Source: Streptomyces hygroscopicus subsp. hygroscopicus
GTDB lineage: Bacteria > Actinomycetota > Actinomycetes > Streptomycetales > Streptomycetaceae
DNA: 64,000 nt
Direction: 5' to 3'
Assembly (NCBI RefSeq): GCF_030269125.1
Contig: NZ_BSSM01000015.1
Location: forward strand, 145,495 to 209,494
Shown here: one piece after another, positions 1 to 7,107 of the stretch
Numbering within the stretch: the first letter of the stretch is position 1
Layout: each line of letters starts with the position of its first letter
Program-made: the position numbers and the translations under genes
Notes under the pieces: generated by a model
What the model saw: the letters and a program-made list of their open reading frames with translations, nothing else
The model's database searches: none
What the model was told of the DNA's origin: nothing

Positions 1-997
1 CCACAGCCCACAGAAACAGCCCGACGCCGGCAGACCCGAGGGGGTCCGCACGGCGTCGCGGTCGGGGAGAGGGCGGCCGTCCCGGCGTCGCGGCACGCCT
101 CAGGGACCTGGCAGGCGAGGGGTGAGCCCCCGCTGTCAGGCCGACCCGCCTGGCGGCCCGGCGTCCGGCATCCGGCGCCGCAGGCCGGGCGGACGCCGCG
201 AGGCGCGGTTCGTCAGGCGTTCGGCACCCGGCGGAGCCCCTGGGACCGACCGCGCCCCCTACGTCGCGGAGACGAGGGAGACGAGGGGACCCACCCTCCG
301 GGTACGGACGAACCCGCGTGCGGCCACCGTGGCCGTCGCCCGGCGGGCGGCCGGTGGGACGCCGCCGCCGACAGGCGCCCCGGAGGCCGGGAAGCCGACG
401 GGGCCGCGGACCGCCGCGGCGGGGGTCACCCGGCCATCGGCGGATACGGCGGTCCGCCGCGATCCACGGCGGCCGGCCGCACGGCGGCGGCGTCGACGAA
501 CGCGGAACGCCATGACGACCGGCCACCTCGGCGGCGACGGAGCCACCACCCCGCACGACGTACGACGGCCGGCCACACGACGGCAGAGGCGGCGGGCGCG
601 GGAACCCCGACCACCCGCCACCCCGGCGGTCAGGGACACCACGAGCCACCACGTCGCACGGCAACCGACCGAACGGCGGGGGCGACGGCCACGGCCACGG
701 CCACGGCCACGGCGACCAGCGCGGAAGCCGTCACCCGCTCCTCGCGGCGCGGACCGGCCACCCCGGCGATCGACGGGCGCGCGTCGCCACGTCGGCCGGC
801 CGGCCGGAGCAGGCCACCCGCGCCGCGCGTCGGCCCGCCGTGCGGCAGCGGAGCAGGCCACCCGCGGGATACCGCCCGACGACGGGCACGCCCGCGCTCG
901 GTCGGCCGACGGGGCCGCAGCCTGACGTGCCGTCGGGCGCCGCCGCGCCGAGCAGTTCCGCAGGCCGGGGATCGGCGGACGCGACGACCGGCCGGGT
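1..997. other. Gene-free high-GC stretch at left edge
   Basis: I see no gene I can support here. The long open frames on both strands encode Arg/Pro/Gly-rich low-complexity peptides of the kind produced by chance in DNA of this GC content. None begins with a clear ribosome binding site and none shows a recognisable domain. The stretch holds a short hexanucleotide repeat (685-713). It lies between the small HTH gene at 998 and whatever lies left of the window, which in streptomycetes would be expected to be the rpsL side of the rpoC-rpsL interval. Confidence 0.55.
685..713. repeat. Hexanucleotide tandem repeat (ACGGCC)
   Basis: ACGGCC repeats about 4.8 times without interruption. It lies in DNA with no supported gene, so it is most likely a slippage product with no evident role. 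Confidence 0.8.
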
Positions 998-1195
998 TCA
1001 GGGGGCCGGGCGTTCGCCGGTGCGGCGGGTCGCGCGTTCGGCCTGGAACACGTCGGCCAGGCGGAAGAGGTGGGCGCGGCCCGACTTGCCCGCGGGCCGG
1101 AGGTGGCCGAGTTGGACCCACTTGCGGATCGTCGCGGGGGCCACGCCGACCTCCCGGGCGGCCAGCGGGGCCGGGATGAGGGGGCAGTCGTTCAT
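998..1195 (-). CDS. Small MerR/excisionase-like helix-turn-helix protein
   Basis: A 65-residue protein that starts MNDCPLIP and contains a MerR-type winged HTH: residues around 10-30 read as an alanine-rich first helix, then ATIRKWVQLGHL, then a basic wing ending in FRLADVF. This is the DNA-binding layout of excisionases and small phage regulators. The start at 1195 was chosen because a GGAGGG Shine-Dalgarno sits just upstream and its ATG overlaps the TGA of the preceding gene (ATGA), so the two are translationally coupled. The frame is open further upstream, but that part is shadow coding of the neighbour. Probable role (inference): DNA-binding partner in control of the tail-like element; no integrase is visible to make it a true excisionase. 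Confidence 0.72.
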   Translation of the reverse strand: MNDCPLIPAPLAAREVGVAPATIRKWVQLGHLRPAGKSGRAHLFRLADVFQAERATRRTGERPAP

Positions 1196-1869
1196 CGGGT
1201 GCGGCCCTCCTGGCTGCTCGCGCGTTCCCACTCCCCTTCTTCCCACGCGTGCCGGTACGACGGGTCGTCGTGGCAGCCGCAGAGCGGGTCGGCGCAGCGG
1301 CACGCGGGGTTGATGCAGAGGATCGCGCCGCGGTCGGGAAAGGCGCGCAGGGAGACGGAGTCGCACCAGGGGCAGCGGCCCGGCATCCGCACCACCGTCT
1401 CCGTGTCGCCCAGCGCGCGGGCGCACCGGCGGGCCATGCGGCGCGTCTCGTCCCGTACGTGCGCGGACAGTACGGCGTCCCCCGCCACGTCGTCGAGCAA
1501 CGCGGCGATGCGCCGCAGCCGTTCGGGCACCGGGGCCCGGCGGGCGCGCGGCAGGCCGAGCCGGTCGCGGACCGCCTCCTCCAGCTCGACCACCCCGTCG
1601 GTGAGATCACGGATGGTGTCGGAGATGTGCAGCCGCAGCGGCGCCGCGCTGTAGCCGGGGGCGACGAGTCCGTGCCGCTGTTCGAGGAGCAGGGCCTCCG
1701 TTCGCTCCTCGTGGCGGCGGGCGGCGAGGTCCGGGGGCGGCGGGGCCGCGGGGCGGGGGGAGGGAGTGGCGCGGCCGGGGGCCAGTTCGGTGGACAGTTC
1801 CGGGAACTGCTGGAGCAGCAGGCCGATCCACAGGGCGGCCTGGGTCACCGGGCGGTCGTCGTCGGGCAT
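1192..1869 (-). CDS. Cysteine-rich zinc-ribbon-like hypothetical protein
   Basis: A 225-residue protein of unknown function. The N-terminal part (residues about 10-60) is hydrophobic/acidic followed by a Pro-rich linker, and the middle is helical and charged. The C-terminal part carries a cluster of cysteines (about C166, C169, C185, C190, C192, C197, C199) with a CPWC knuckle, which suggests one or two zinc sites. The ATG at 1869 fits the change from shadow-like to protein-like composition; the frame runs open to 2163, but that upstream part overlaps the WhiB-like gene. It is coupled by an ATGA overlap to the HTH gene at 1195 and follows the WhiB-like gene by 10 nt, so the three form one operon. 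I do not assign a function. Confidence 0.7.
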   Translation of the reverse strand: MPDDDRPVTQAALWIGLLLQQFPELSTELAPGRATPSPRPAAPPPPDLAARRHEERTEALLLEQRHGLVAPGYSAAPLRLHISDTIRDLTDGVVELEEAVRDRLGLPRARRAPVPERLRRIAALLDDVAGDAVLSAHVRDETRRMARRCARALGDTETVVRMPGRCPWCDSVSLRAFPDRGAILCINPACRCADPLCGCHDDPSYRHAWEEGEWERASSQEGRTR

Positions 1870-1879
1870 CGTGCACGCG

Positions 1880-2215
1880 TCAGACAACTCGGCCTCCGTT
1901 CTGGGCGGGTACCGCGGCGAGGTCCGCCGGTAGCGGTACCGGGCGGCCCGAGCGCCACAGGCGGCCGGCGCAGACGCCGTCGAACCAGTTGTCCGCCGGG
2001 GCGACGACCCGCTCGCAGTGACCGCGGACCGTGCAACCGGCGCACGCCCGCAGCGCGGGAGCGGCCTCCTTGACCTTCTTGGAGAAGACGACCTTGGGCG
2101 GCAGCCCGGCGCAGGCCGCGGCGGACCGCCAGCCCGGGGGTTCGAGCGGCGGGGCGTCACCACGGGCCCCGGGGGCGTCCGGAAGACGCGGTGGGCACGA
2201 GCCGGAGACGGACAT
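1880..2215 (-). CDS. WhiB-like iron-sulfur transcriptional regulator
   Basis: A 111-residue WhiB-family protein, a class restricted to actinobacteria and their phages that binds a 4Fe-4S cluster and acts with the sigma factor. The four cluster ligands are visible as C35, C58, C61 and C67, with the C-x2-C-x5-C spacing of the family. They are followed by the turn segment WFDGVCAGRLW near residues 77-87, a variant of the usual G-[VI]-W-G-G. The start at 2215 has an excellent AGGAGG site. It heads the minus-strand three-gene operon and is divergent from the XRE regulator at 2471, a typical switch arrangement. The turn cysteine (C82) in place of the usual tryptophan is unusual. Target promoters are unknown. 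Confidence 0.9.
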   Translation of the reverse strand: MSVSGSCPPRLPDAPGARGDAPPLEPPGWRSAAACAGLPPKVVFSKKVKEAAPALRACAGCTVRGHCERVVAPADNWFDGVCAGRLWRSGRPVPLPADLAAVPAQNGGRVV

Positions 2216-2470
2216 GGAGCCTCCTGAGGGGGCGGAACAGGCGAGCGCGAGCGGCCCGGGGCCCAGGACGGGGCGGGCCGAAGCGCGGTCCAGACTTACA
2301 GATTGCGCGCGCGCTCGCAACAAACATTTACCCAGGCCCCCGCAGCCCCCCGACACCCCCTCCAGGCCGCCCCCTTTTACACCCTCTTCACCGTGCTTGC
2401 ACGAAAGCACGTAATACCGCGCGCGCAAGCAAGCTAAACTCGGAACCCCAGAGGGAGAGCGAGCACACAG
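2216..2470. promoter_or_regulatory. Divergent control region between whiB-like and XRE genes
   Basis: A 255-bp intergenic region with lower GC than its surroundings. Three elements stand out: TTGCG...CGCAA inverted ends at 2303-2320; GTGCTT-6 nt-AAGCAC at 2393-2410; and a minus-strand TTGCGCGCGCGG at 2417-2428. A -10-like TAAACT lies at 2435-2440 upstream of the XRE start, with no clear -35. The TTGCG(C/T)GCGCG motif recurs at 3210 before the tail operon, so it may be a shared operator (inference). Confidence 0.5.
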
Positions 2471-2947
2471 ATGACCAGCCAGGACCTGGACGCGTTCGCC
2501 GCGTGGGTCGAAGACCTGATGCGCGAACGCGGATACGACATCGACAGCCCGCGGGGGGGCGGGAAGTCGCGGATCGCGGACGAGGCCGGGGTGCACCGCG
2601 CCGCCGTCACCCGGCTCCTCCAGCGGCAGAGCATGCCGGACCTCGAAACCACCCGCCGGCTCGCCCGGGTCCTCGGCGTCCCGGTGCGCGAGATGCTGAT
2701 CCGCTCCGGCCGGCTGACCGCGGAGGAACTGGCCGACCCGCACGACCGTCCGGCCTCCCCCGCGCCCGGCACCGAGTTCGACCGCCGGCCCACGCTGGAG
2801 GAGGTCGCCGAGTTGCTGGGGATCCCGGCCGACCGGCGCGAGATGTTCGTACGGGTCGTGGAACAGTTCCTGCCGCAGGAGTACGAGGCCGACGCGCGGG
2901 GGCGCGAGGGGGCGCGGAGACCGGCGGAGGCGGCGGTGGGCGACTGA
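2471..2947 (+). CDS. XRE-family helix-turn-helix regulator
   Basis: A 158-residue cytoplasmic DNA-binding protein. Residues about 28-72 form a Cro/CI-type HTH: SRIADEAGVHRAAVTRLLQR followed by a second helix pair ending in ARVLGVPVREMLI. The C-terminal half holds a conserved-looking helical segment (LEEVAELLGIPADRREMFVRVV, given in part) that may mediate dimerisation or ligand sensing. It is transcribed away from the WhiB-like operon and toward the tail operon, with which it shares a candidate operator motif. By position it is the likely repressor or activator of the tail genes; which of the two cannot be told from sequence. Confidence 0.85.
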   Translation: MTSQDLDAFAAWVEDLMRERGYDIDSPRGGGKSRIADEAGVHRAAVTRLLQRQSMPDLETTRRLARVLGVPVREMLIRSGRLTAEELADPHDRPASPAPGTEFDRRPTLEEVAELLGIPADRREMFVRVVEQFLPQEYEADARGREGARRPAEAAVGD

Positions 2948-3354
2948 CGTTCACGCGGACCGGCCCGACGGAGACCGCCGGCCGCCCCGGCCGCTCCCGT
3001 GGAAGGCCCCGGCCTCGCTCCCGAGGGGGCCGCTCACGCCCCGGCGGGGAACCGTCCCCGCCCGGAGAGGCGCCAACGCCCCCAGGGAAGCGCTCGCGCC
3101 TGCCCGAAGAGGCGCCCGCCCCACCCGAGGACGCACCCGCCCCGCGCGGGTGCATCGGCATGTCGGCCCCCGCGCACCCCGCCCTCTCCCCGCGGCTTTC
3201 CCTTTTTAGTTGCGTGCGCGCGCGATCGTCTGTCACAGTTGGCGCAGCGGCGGAGCTGTGCCCGCAGGCCCCGATGACAGGCCCAGGCGCCGAGGCCCCT
3301 GCCCGCCACCCACCCCGCGCCCCGCGCGCCCCCGCAGCCCCGAGGTGACCCGGC
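2948..3354 (+). promoter_or_regulatory. Leader/control region of the tail operon
   Basis: About 400 bp without a supported gene. The left part (to about 3190) is high-GC with no signals I recognise. At 3202-3224 a run of T residues is followed by TTGCGTGCGCGCGCG, matching the motif in the XRE/WhiB divergent region. The rest leads to the GAGGTG ribosome binding site of the first tail gene. No consensus -35/-10 pair is evident, which would fit activator-dependent transcription. Confidence 0.4.
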
Positions 3355-3768
3355 ATGACCACACCCACTCCACCGAGCACGTTCCCGGACGTCGAGGCCC
3401 TGGTCGTCGACATCCTCAAGCAGGACCCGGCGCTCGCCACCGCGCTCGTCACCGTGCAGCCCCCCTCGACCTTCGACGGCACCACCGCCGCCGTGCTCGT
3501 CAACCGGCGCGGCGGCGCCTGGGTCGGCGAACTCCACGTCGACCAGCCGCTCATCGAGCTGGAGGTGTACGGCCCCACCAAGCAGGACGCGCACGTCCTC
3601 GCCAACGAGGCCCGCCGCGCGCTGCTGGCCACGGCCGGCCACCAGTACGGCACCAACCTCGTCACCGACGTGGAGGAGCAGGACGGCCCGCGCTGGCTGC
3701 CCGACTACCTCTACCGCGCGGCCAACCGCTACGTGAGCGTGCACAAGGTCCACCTCGACGTGTACTGA
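3355..3768 (+). CDS. Phage tail terminator/completion protein
   Basis: A 137-residue protein with the size and character of siphovirus tail terminators (head-tail joining/tail completion family). The alpha/beta body contains PDVEALVVDIL near the N-terminus, a central strand pair with VGELHVDQPLIELEVYG, then a helix with KQDAHVLANEARRALL. In a phage this ring caps the tail tube where a head would join; here no head genes are present, so it would simply close the tube. It is the first gene of the plus-strand tail operon, directly before the tube gene and separated from it by a strong hairpin (3812-3840). The family call rests on size, fold-like pattern and position. Confidence 0.72.
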   Translation: MTTPTPPSTFPDVEALVVDILKQDPALATALVTVQPPSTFDGTTAAVLVNRRGGAWVGELHVDQPLIELEVYGPTKQDAHVLANEARRALLATAGHQYGTNLVTDVEEQDGPRWLPDYLYRAANRYVSVHKVHLDVY

Positions 3769-3811
3769 TCCGTACCCGGCCGTCCCCCGACGGCCGCCGC
3801 GCCCCCTGACC

Positions 3812-3840
3812 GAAGGCCCCGCCATCCCGGCGGGGCCTTC
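3812..3840 (+). terminator. 12-bp hairpin after the tail terminator gene
   Basis: Perfect 12-bp stem (3812-3823 with 3829-3840) and a 5-nt loop, with no U tract. It may terminate or attenuate, or stabilise the abundant tube mRNA that starts just downstream. Confidence 0.7.
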
Positions 3841-3891
3841 GCCGTATCCGGAACCGCCGGATGCGGCATCCCTCATGAAGGAGACACCACC

Positions 3892-4491
3892 ATGGCAGGT
3901 ACCAACACCTCCGAGATCCGCGTCGCCGGCGTCGGCCGTCTGTACGTCGCCGGCCCCGACACCAAGGTCCCGACGACCTTCTCCACCGACGGCTCGGCCG
4001 ACTGGACCGGCTGGAAGAACCTCGGCTTCACCACGGGTGACGGCGTCACCTTCAGCAAGAAGGACAAGCTGGAGCCGATCGACGTGTGGCAGGCCGTCAG
4101 CCCGGTGCACTTCGTGTACTCGGACCGCGACCTGACGCTGAAGTTCTCGCTGCTGCAGTTCAACGAGGACACGCTGCCGTTCTTCATGGGCGGCGGCCAG
4201 GTCGACGCGGTGACCGGTTCCACCGGCGTCTACAAGTACGACATCGCCGAGCGCCCGTTCGCCGATGTGCGCGCCCTCGGCCTGGAGTTCACCGACGTCC
4301 GGGCGAGCGACGGCTCCACCGTGACCTACCGCTTCGGCATCCCGCGCGGCCAGGTCACGGCGGCGGACGACATCAAGCTGGCCCGCAAGGCCGCCTCCCA
4401 GCTCGGCATCACCTTCACCGCGATGTCCGCGGCGGACGGCTCCGCGCTGGCCAGCTTCGTGATGAAGGACTCGGCGTACGCCACGGCCTGA
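3892..4491 (+). CDS. Major tail tube protein
   Basis: A 199-residue protein with the hallmarks of a siphovirus major tail protein: N-terminal GVGRLYVAGPDTKVPTTFST, a Trp-rich segment DWTGWKNLGFTTGDGVTF, and later beta-rich repeats ending in ALEFTDVRASDGSTVTYRFG-type strands. Many copies stack into the hollow tail tube around the tape measure. The ATG at 3892 has a good AAGGAG site. Its position between the tail terminator gene and the assembly chaperone is the canonical siphovirus order. It is flanked by strong hairpins on both sides (3812-3840, 4505-4532), so it may be produced as a separate, stable, highly translated message (inference). Confidence 0.85.
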   Translation: MAGTNTSEIRVAGVGRLYVAGPDTKVPTTFSTDGSADWTGWKNLGFTTGDGVTFSKKDKLEPIDVWQAVSPVHFVYSDRDLTLKFSLLQFNEDTLPFFMGGGQVDAVTGSTGVYKYDIAERPFADVRALGLEFTDVRASDGSTVTYRFGIPRGQVTAADDIKLARKAASQLGITFTAMSAADGSALASFVMKDSAYATA

Positions 4492-4504
4492 TCCGGCCGG
4501 ACCC

Positions 4505-4532
4505 GGCGGGGCGGGCCACGGCCCGCCCCGCC
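4505..4532 (+). terminator. Strong GC hairpin after the tube gene
   Basis: A near-perfect inverted repeat of 13 bp (4505-4517 with 4520-4532; in practice about 12 bp with a 4-nt loop) right after the tube stop codon. Likely a partial terminator or 3' stabiliser that raises tube expression over downstream genes. Confidence 0.7.
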
Positions 4533-4591
4533 GCTCCCCTCTCCCCTGTCCTCTTTTCCCTGTCCCACGGATCCAAGGAGTACGCGTCACC

Positions 4592-4882
4592 ATGGCCCGT
4601 TTCGACGTCAACGCCGCCCGCGCCCAGCGCCTCGAAGCCCTCGGCCGTACCTGGTCGTTCGACCTGGACGGCGAGAACTACACCCTGCCCACCGAGCTGA
4701 GCCGCGCCACCGCGAAGGCGCTGCGCAAGCTCGACGACAACGACGTCGACGGGCTGCTGCGGCTGCTGATGGGCGAGAAGCAGTTCGCCCGCTTCGAGCA
4801 GCACGAGGTCACCATGCAGGACATCGCCGCCATCCTGGAGGCCTACGGCAAGGAGACCGGGCTCGGCCTGGGGGAAGACTGA
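4592..4882 (+). CDS. Tail assembly chaperone (gpG-like)
   Basis: A 96-residue acidic helical protein between the tube and tape-measure genes, the invariant place of the lambda gpG-type tail assembly chaperone. Residues 1-35 form beta strands (RTWSFDLDGENYTLPTELSR) followed by helices with DNDVDGLLRLLMGEKQFARF. These chaperones bind the tape measure and recruit tube subunits. It starts at an ATG with an AAGGAG site. Its last codons lie on a G5-AA run (4870-4876) just before the TGA; in the -1 frame the reading continues without interruption to 5322, as in phages that make G and G-T forms from one start. Confidence 0.8.
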   Translation: MARFDVNAARAQRLEALGRTWSFDLDGENYTLPTELSRATAKALRKLDDNDVDGLLRLLMGEKQFARFEQHEVTMQDIAAILEAYGKETGLGLGED

Positions 4883-5322
4883 GCCTCGTCGGGTTCGTCG
4901 ACGAACACGCCGAGGCCCTCGAAGCGGATCTGCTCCGCTACTACGGCATCGACCTGCTCGACTGGCACCGCGACCGCCTCTCCGCCCGGCGGCTCGCGGT
5001 GCTGGTCAAGCACCTCCCCAGGGACAGTGCCCTCAACCGGGAACTCCACGGCGAGGCCGCGGACTGGTCGGTGACGGACCATCTGCTGGCGGCGGCCGTG
5101 GACCATCTCGCCGCCGCCAACTGGATGTTCGCCTGCGTCAACTCCGACGAGGGCGATCAGCCGGACGCGCCGACGCCAGTGCCGCGACCCGAGTACCGGG
5201 ACACGGACGAGGACGGTACGGAGGACGAGGAGGAGACGGGGGCCGGGCCGAGGTCACCGTCCTCGGCCACCGCGGGCGGCCGGCCGCCCTCTCCCTCCCA
5301 ACTGGCGCAGTTCTTCGGTTGA
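4870..5322 (+). CDS. Frameshift extension of the tail assembly chaperone (gpT-like part)
   Basis: An open frame in -1 phase to the chaperone gene, entered near the G-rich run at 4870-4876 and ending at 5322. Just after the junction it reads LVGFVDEHAEALEADLLRYY, then a WHRDRLSARRLAVLVKHL segment, and ends with an acidic low-complexity tail plus SPSQLAQFFG. No ATG starts it, and internal GTG codons would remove the conserved-looking first half. It is therefore best read as the T part of a G-T fusion (about 240 residues in all, starting at 4592). The slip run is not a perfect X-XXY-YYZ heptamer: the Gly tRNA can re-pair fully, but the Glu tRNA would meet GGA. The exact slip site is thus uncertain. 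Confidence 0.65.
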   Translation, partial: GGRLSLVGFVDEHAEALEADLLRYYGIDLLDWHRDRLSARRLAVLVKHLPRDSALNRELHGEAADWSVTDHLLAAAVDHLAAANWMFACVNSDEGDQPDAPTPVPRPEYRDTDEDGTEDEEETGAGPRSPSSATAGGRPPSPSQLAQFFG

Positions 5323-5350
5323 GAGGTCCGCGAGGCCGCTGGAACCCGCC

Positions 5351-6214
5351 TCATTTCCTCACCGGCGGCCCCTGCTGGTCGTCACGTCGGCGCGGCTGGG
5401 GGACCCTTCCCTCCAGCTCGTCGGCGAGGGCGCGGGCGCGGTCGGAGAGGCGGGGACGGTCCTCGTCGCGGCCGGGCGGCGGGTCCTTCGGGTCCCCACG
5501 GCGGGACTTTTCACGGGTGGCGTCGGCCTGGCGGGCCAGTGGGGGAACGCTGGGGCGGCCGTTGCGGCGGAGCACCGGGCGGCGCTCGGAGCCGGCCGGC
5601 CTGCGCTCCCGCAGCTCGCGGGCGGACAGCAGGATGTCGGCGGAACCGGTGTCGGTCACCGGTTCGACCGCGTCGTTCCCACCGGCGGCCGGCTCCGGGT
5701 CGTCCGGGGCGTTCCCCCCGGCGGCCGGCTCCGGGTCGTCCGCGGCGTTCCCGCCCGGCGTGCCGGGCGCCGGCGTACCGCCCGCGACCGTCCGCTCCCG
5801 TTCGCCGCGCTGTTCGACGCGCGTCAACTCGTCCGGTGGGGTGAGAAGTCGGACGTACGGCAGCGCGATGACCTCTCCGCCGCCCGCCTCGTCCTCGGTC
5901 CGGCGGGCGCGGCGCGGACGGCGGCCGGTGCGGGCGTCCTCCTGGCCCTGGAGGTAGGCGGCGGTGATCCGCTGTTCGTACGCCTGCCGTACGGCGGGGA
6001 GTTCCTCGTCGACGACATCGGCCCAGCCGGCGCTGTACGCGGCCAGTTCGCGCCGGTCGAGTTCGGCGCGGGGGATGACCACGAGGTCCTCGGGCGCGTG
6101 GCCGAGGCTGAGCACCAGCTCGGAGACCCGGGCGATGAGGTGGGGCAGATCAGGGGCCTGTTCCAGCCAATCGATCATGTGCCGTTGCCGCGTACCGCTC
6201 GCGTCCCCGTCCAC
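5351..6214 (-). CDS. Hypothetical protein encoded against the tail operon
   Basis: A 287-residue protein of unknown function on the opposite strand inside the tail operon. Residues 1-110 look globular and helical, with ELAAYSAGWADVVDEELPAV and AYLQGQEDARTG. Residues about 150-185 hold near-identical Gly/Asn/Pro/Glu repeats (GGNAADDPEPAAGGNAPDD and similar), and the C-terminus is Arg/Pro-rich and probably disordered. An alternative start is the ATG at 6178 (MIDWLEQ); neither start has a good Shine-Dalgarno. The YxAGWxD segment recurs in the small protein encoded at 6575-6778, which ties the two genes together. It sits in the interval between chaperone and tape measure that is normally empty in tail operons, so it looks like an accessory or cargo gene. 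Confidence 0.6.
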   Translation of the reverse strand: MDGDASGTRQRHMIDWLEQAPDLPHLIARVSELVLSLGHAPEDLVVIPRAELDRRELAAYSAGWADVVDEELPAVRQAYEQRITAAYLQGQEDARTGRRPRRARRTEDEAGGGEVIALPYVRLLTPPDELTRVEQRGERERTVAGGTPAPGTPGGNAADDPEPAAGGNAPDDPEPAAGGNDAVEPVTDTGSADILLSARELRERRPAGSERRPVLRRNGRPSVPPLARQADATREKSRRGDPKDPPPGRDEDRPRLSDRARALADELEGRVPQPRRRDDQQGPPVRK

Positions 6215-6481
6215 CCCGTAGGCCCTGCTCTCGTCCCTGCCCCATCGCGCCCCCCGCGCGAGAACGGCTGCCCCTCCGCCGTCCGCCGCCGCCTGATTGC
6301 CTCTCAGGTCCCTTGCGGGTCCGGAACGTTCACTGTCGCTTCACCGATGGGAGGAACGGCCGGATCCTACTCCACGGCTTTGCCGCACATTCCGCCCGGC
6401 CCCCCGCGTCACCGCAGGTCGGGTCCACGCGACGGGCGCAAGGTCCCGGCCAAACACCGAACGACGCAAGGGGATTACTCG

Positions 6482-6510
6482 TACACTAGTTCGAACAGCA
6501 CGCTTCGAAC
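6482..6510 (+). promoter_or_regulatory. Candidate promoter with two TTCGAAC repeats
   Basis: A -10-like TACACT (6482-6487) is followed by two direct copies of TTCGAAC at 6490-6496 and 6504-6510, 14 bp apart, each with a palindromic TTCGAA core. It lies 65 bp before the small gene at 6575. No matching -35 is seen, so a dedicated regulator binding the repeats is possible. Confidence 0.4.
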
Positions 6511-6574
6511 GCCACGGAGAAGCGCCCCACGCACCACAGCAGGACCCAGCGGACAGACCGGAAAGCAGGACGAC

Positions 6575-6778
6575 ATGGCGACTGGCACCAGCAACCTCCC
6601 GGAGCAGCCGAGCGACACCTACGCCCGCCTCGCCACCCTGCTGCACTCCCCCGCCCCGAACCCGGAGGCGCTGCTGGACCGGCTCTACGAGGAGTTGCTC
6701 GCGCGGGAGTCCCGGGCGTACGCGGCCGGCTGGTCGGACGCGCTGGCCCAGACCCGGGGGCTGCCGGGGCGGCCGTAG
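6575..6778 (+). CDS. Small hypothetical protein with YAAGWSDAL segment
   Basis: A 67-residue acidic helical protein: a flexible N-terminus, then DTYARLATLL, then EALLDRLYEELLARESRAYA leading into AGWSDALAQTRG. The last part matches YSAGWADVV in the larger minus-strand protein at 5351-6214, so the two probably share a short helical domain. The ATG at 6575 was chosen over longer in-frame starts because protein-like composition begins here and an AGGA lies 4 nt upstream. It has its own candidate promoter. Function unknown. Confidence 0.55.
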   Translation: MATGTSNLPEQPSDTYARLATLLHSPAPNPEALLDRLYEELLARESRAYAAGWSDALAQTRGLPGRP

Positions 6779-7107
6779 CCCCCTGCGGCATCGGGCGCCA
6801 CGCCCGCACGACCACGGAACCGGCGGCCCGCCGGCCCGCTACCGGCCGTCACCGCGGTCGGCGTCCTCCAGGACACCCCGGTCCGGTTCCCGGTCTCCCG
6901 GCTCGGCTCCAGGCCGGGCCTCGGCATCCATGCCGACGGCCCCCTCACGGCTCTCCCGGCCGGCGCCGTCGCCCGCCCCACCGTCCTCACCCCCTACCGT
7001 TCGGCCCTCAGCCGGCCGAAGGGACCGCGTGGCCCCTCGCGGCTCCGAGCCACCCCGCCCCCCGGCCGGGGCGGCTCATCCCGCGGCGAAGCGGTGTCAC
7101 CCGGCCG
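6779..7107. other. Gap between accessory genes, possible gene remnant
   Basis: No complete gene is supported. In the same frame as the small gene ending at 6778, reading stays open past its TAG with protein-like third-position GC (for example AVGVLQDTPVRFPVSRLG near 6850 and PTVLTPYRSAL near 6980), but there is no start codon with a ribosome site. It may be the eroded end of a gene or chance. Confidence 0.35.

Noticed and set aside
122..925. 267-codon plus-strand open frame at the left edge
   Set aside because: Arg/Pro/Ala low complexity, no ribosome site, and overlapping equally long frames on the other strand.
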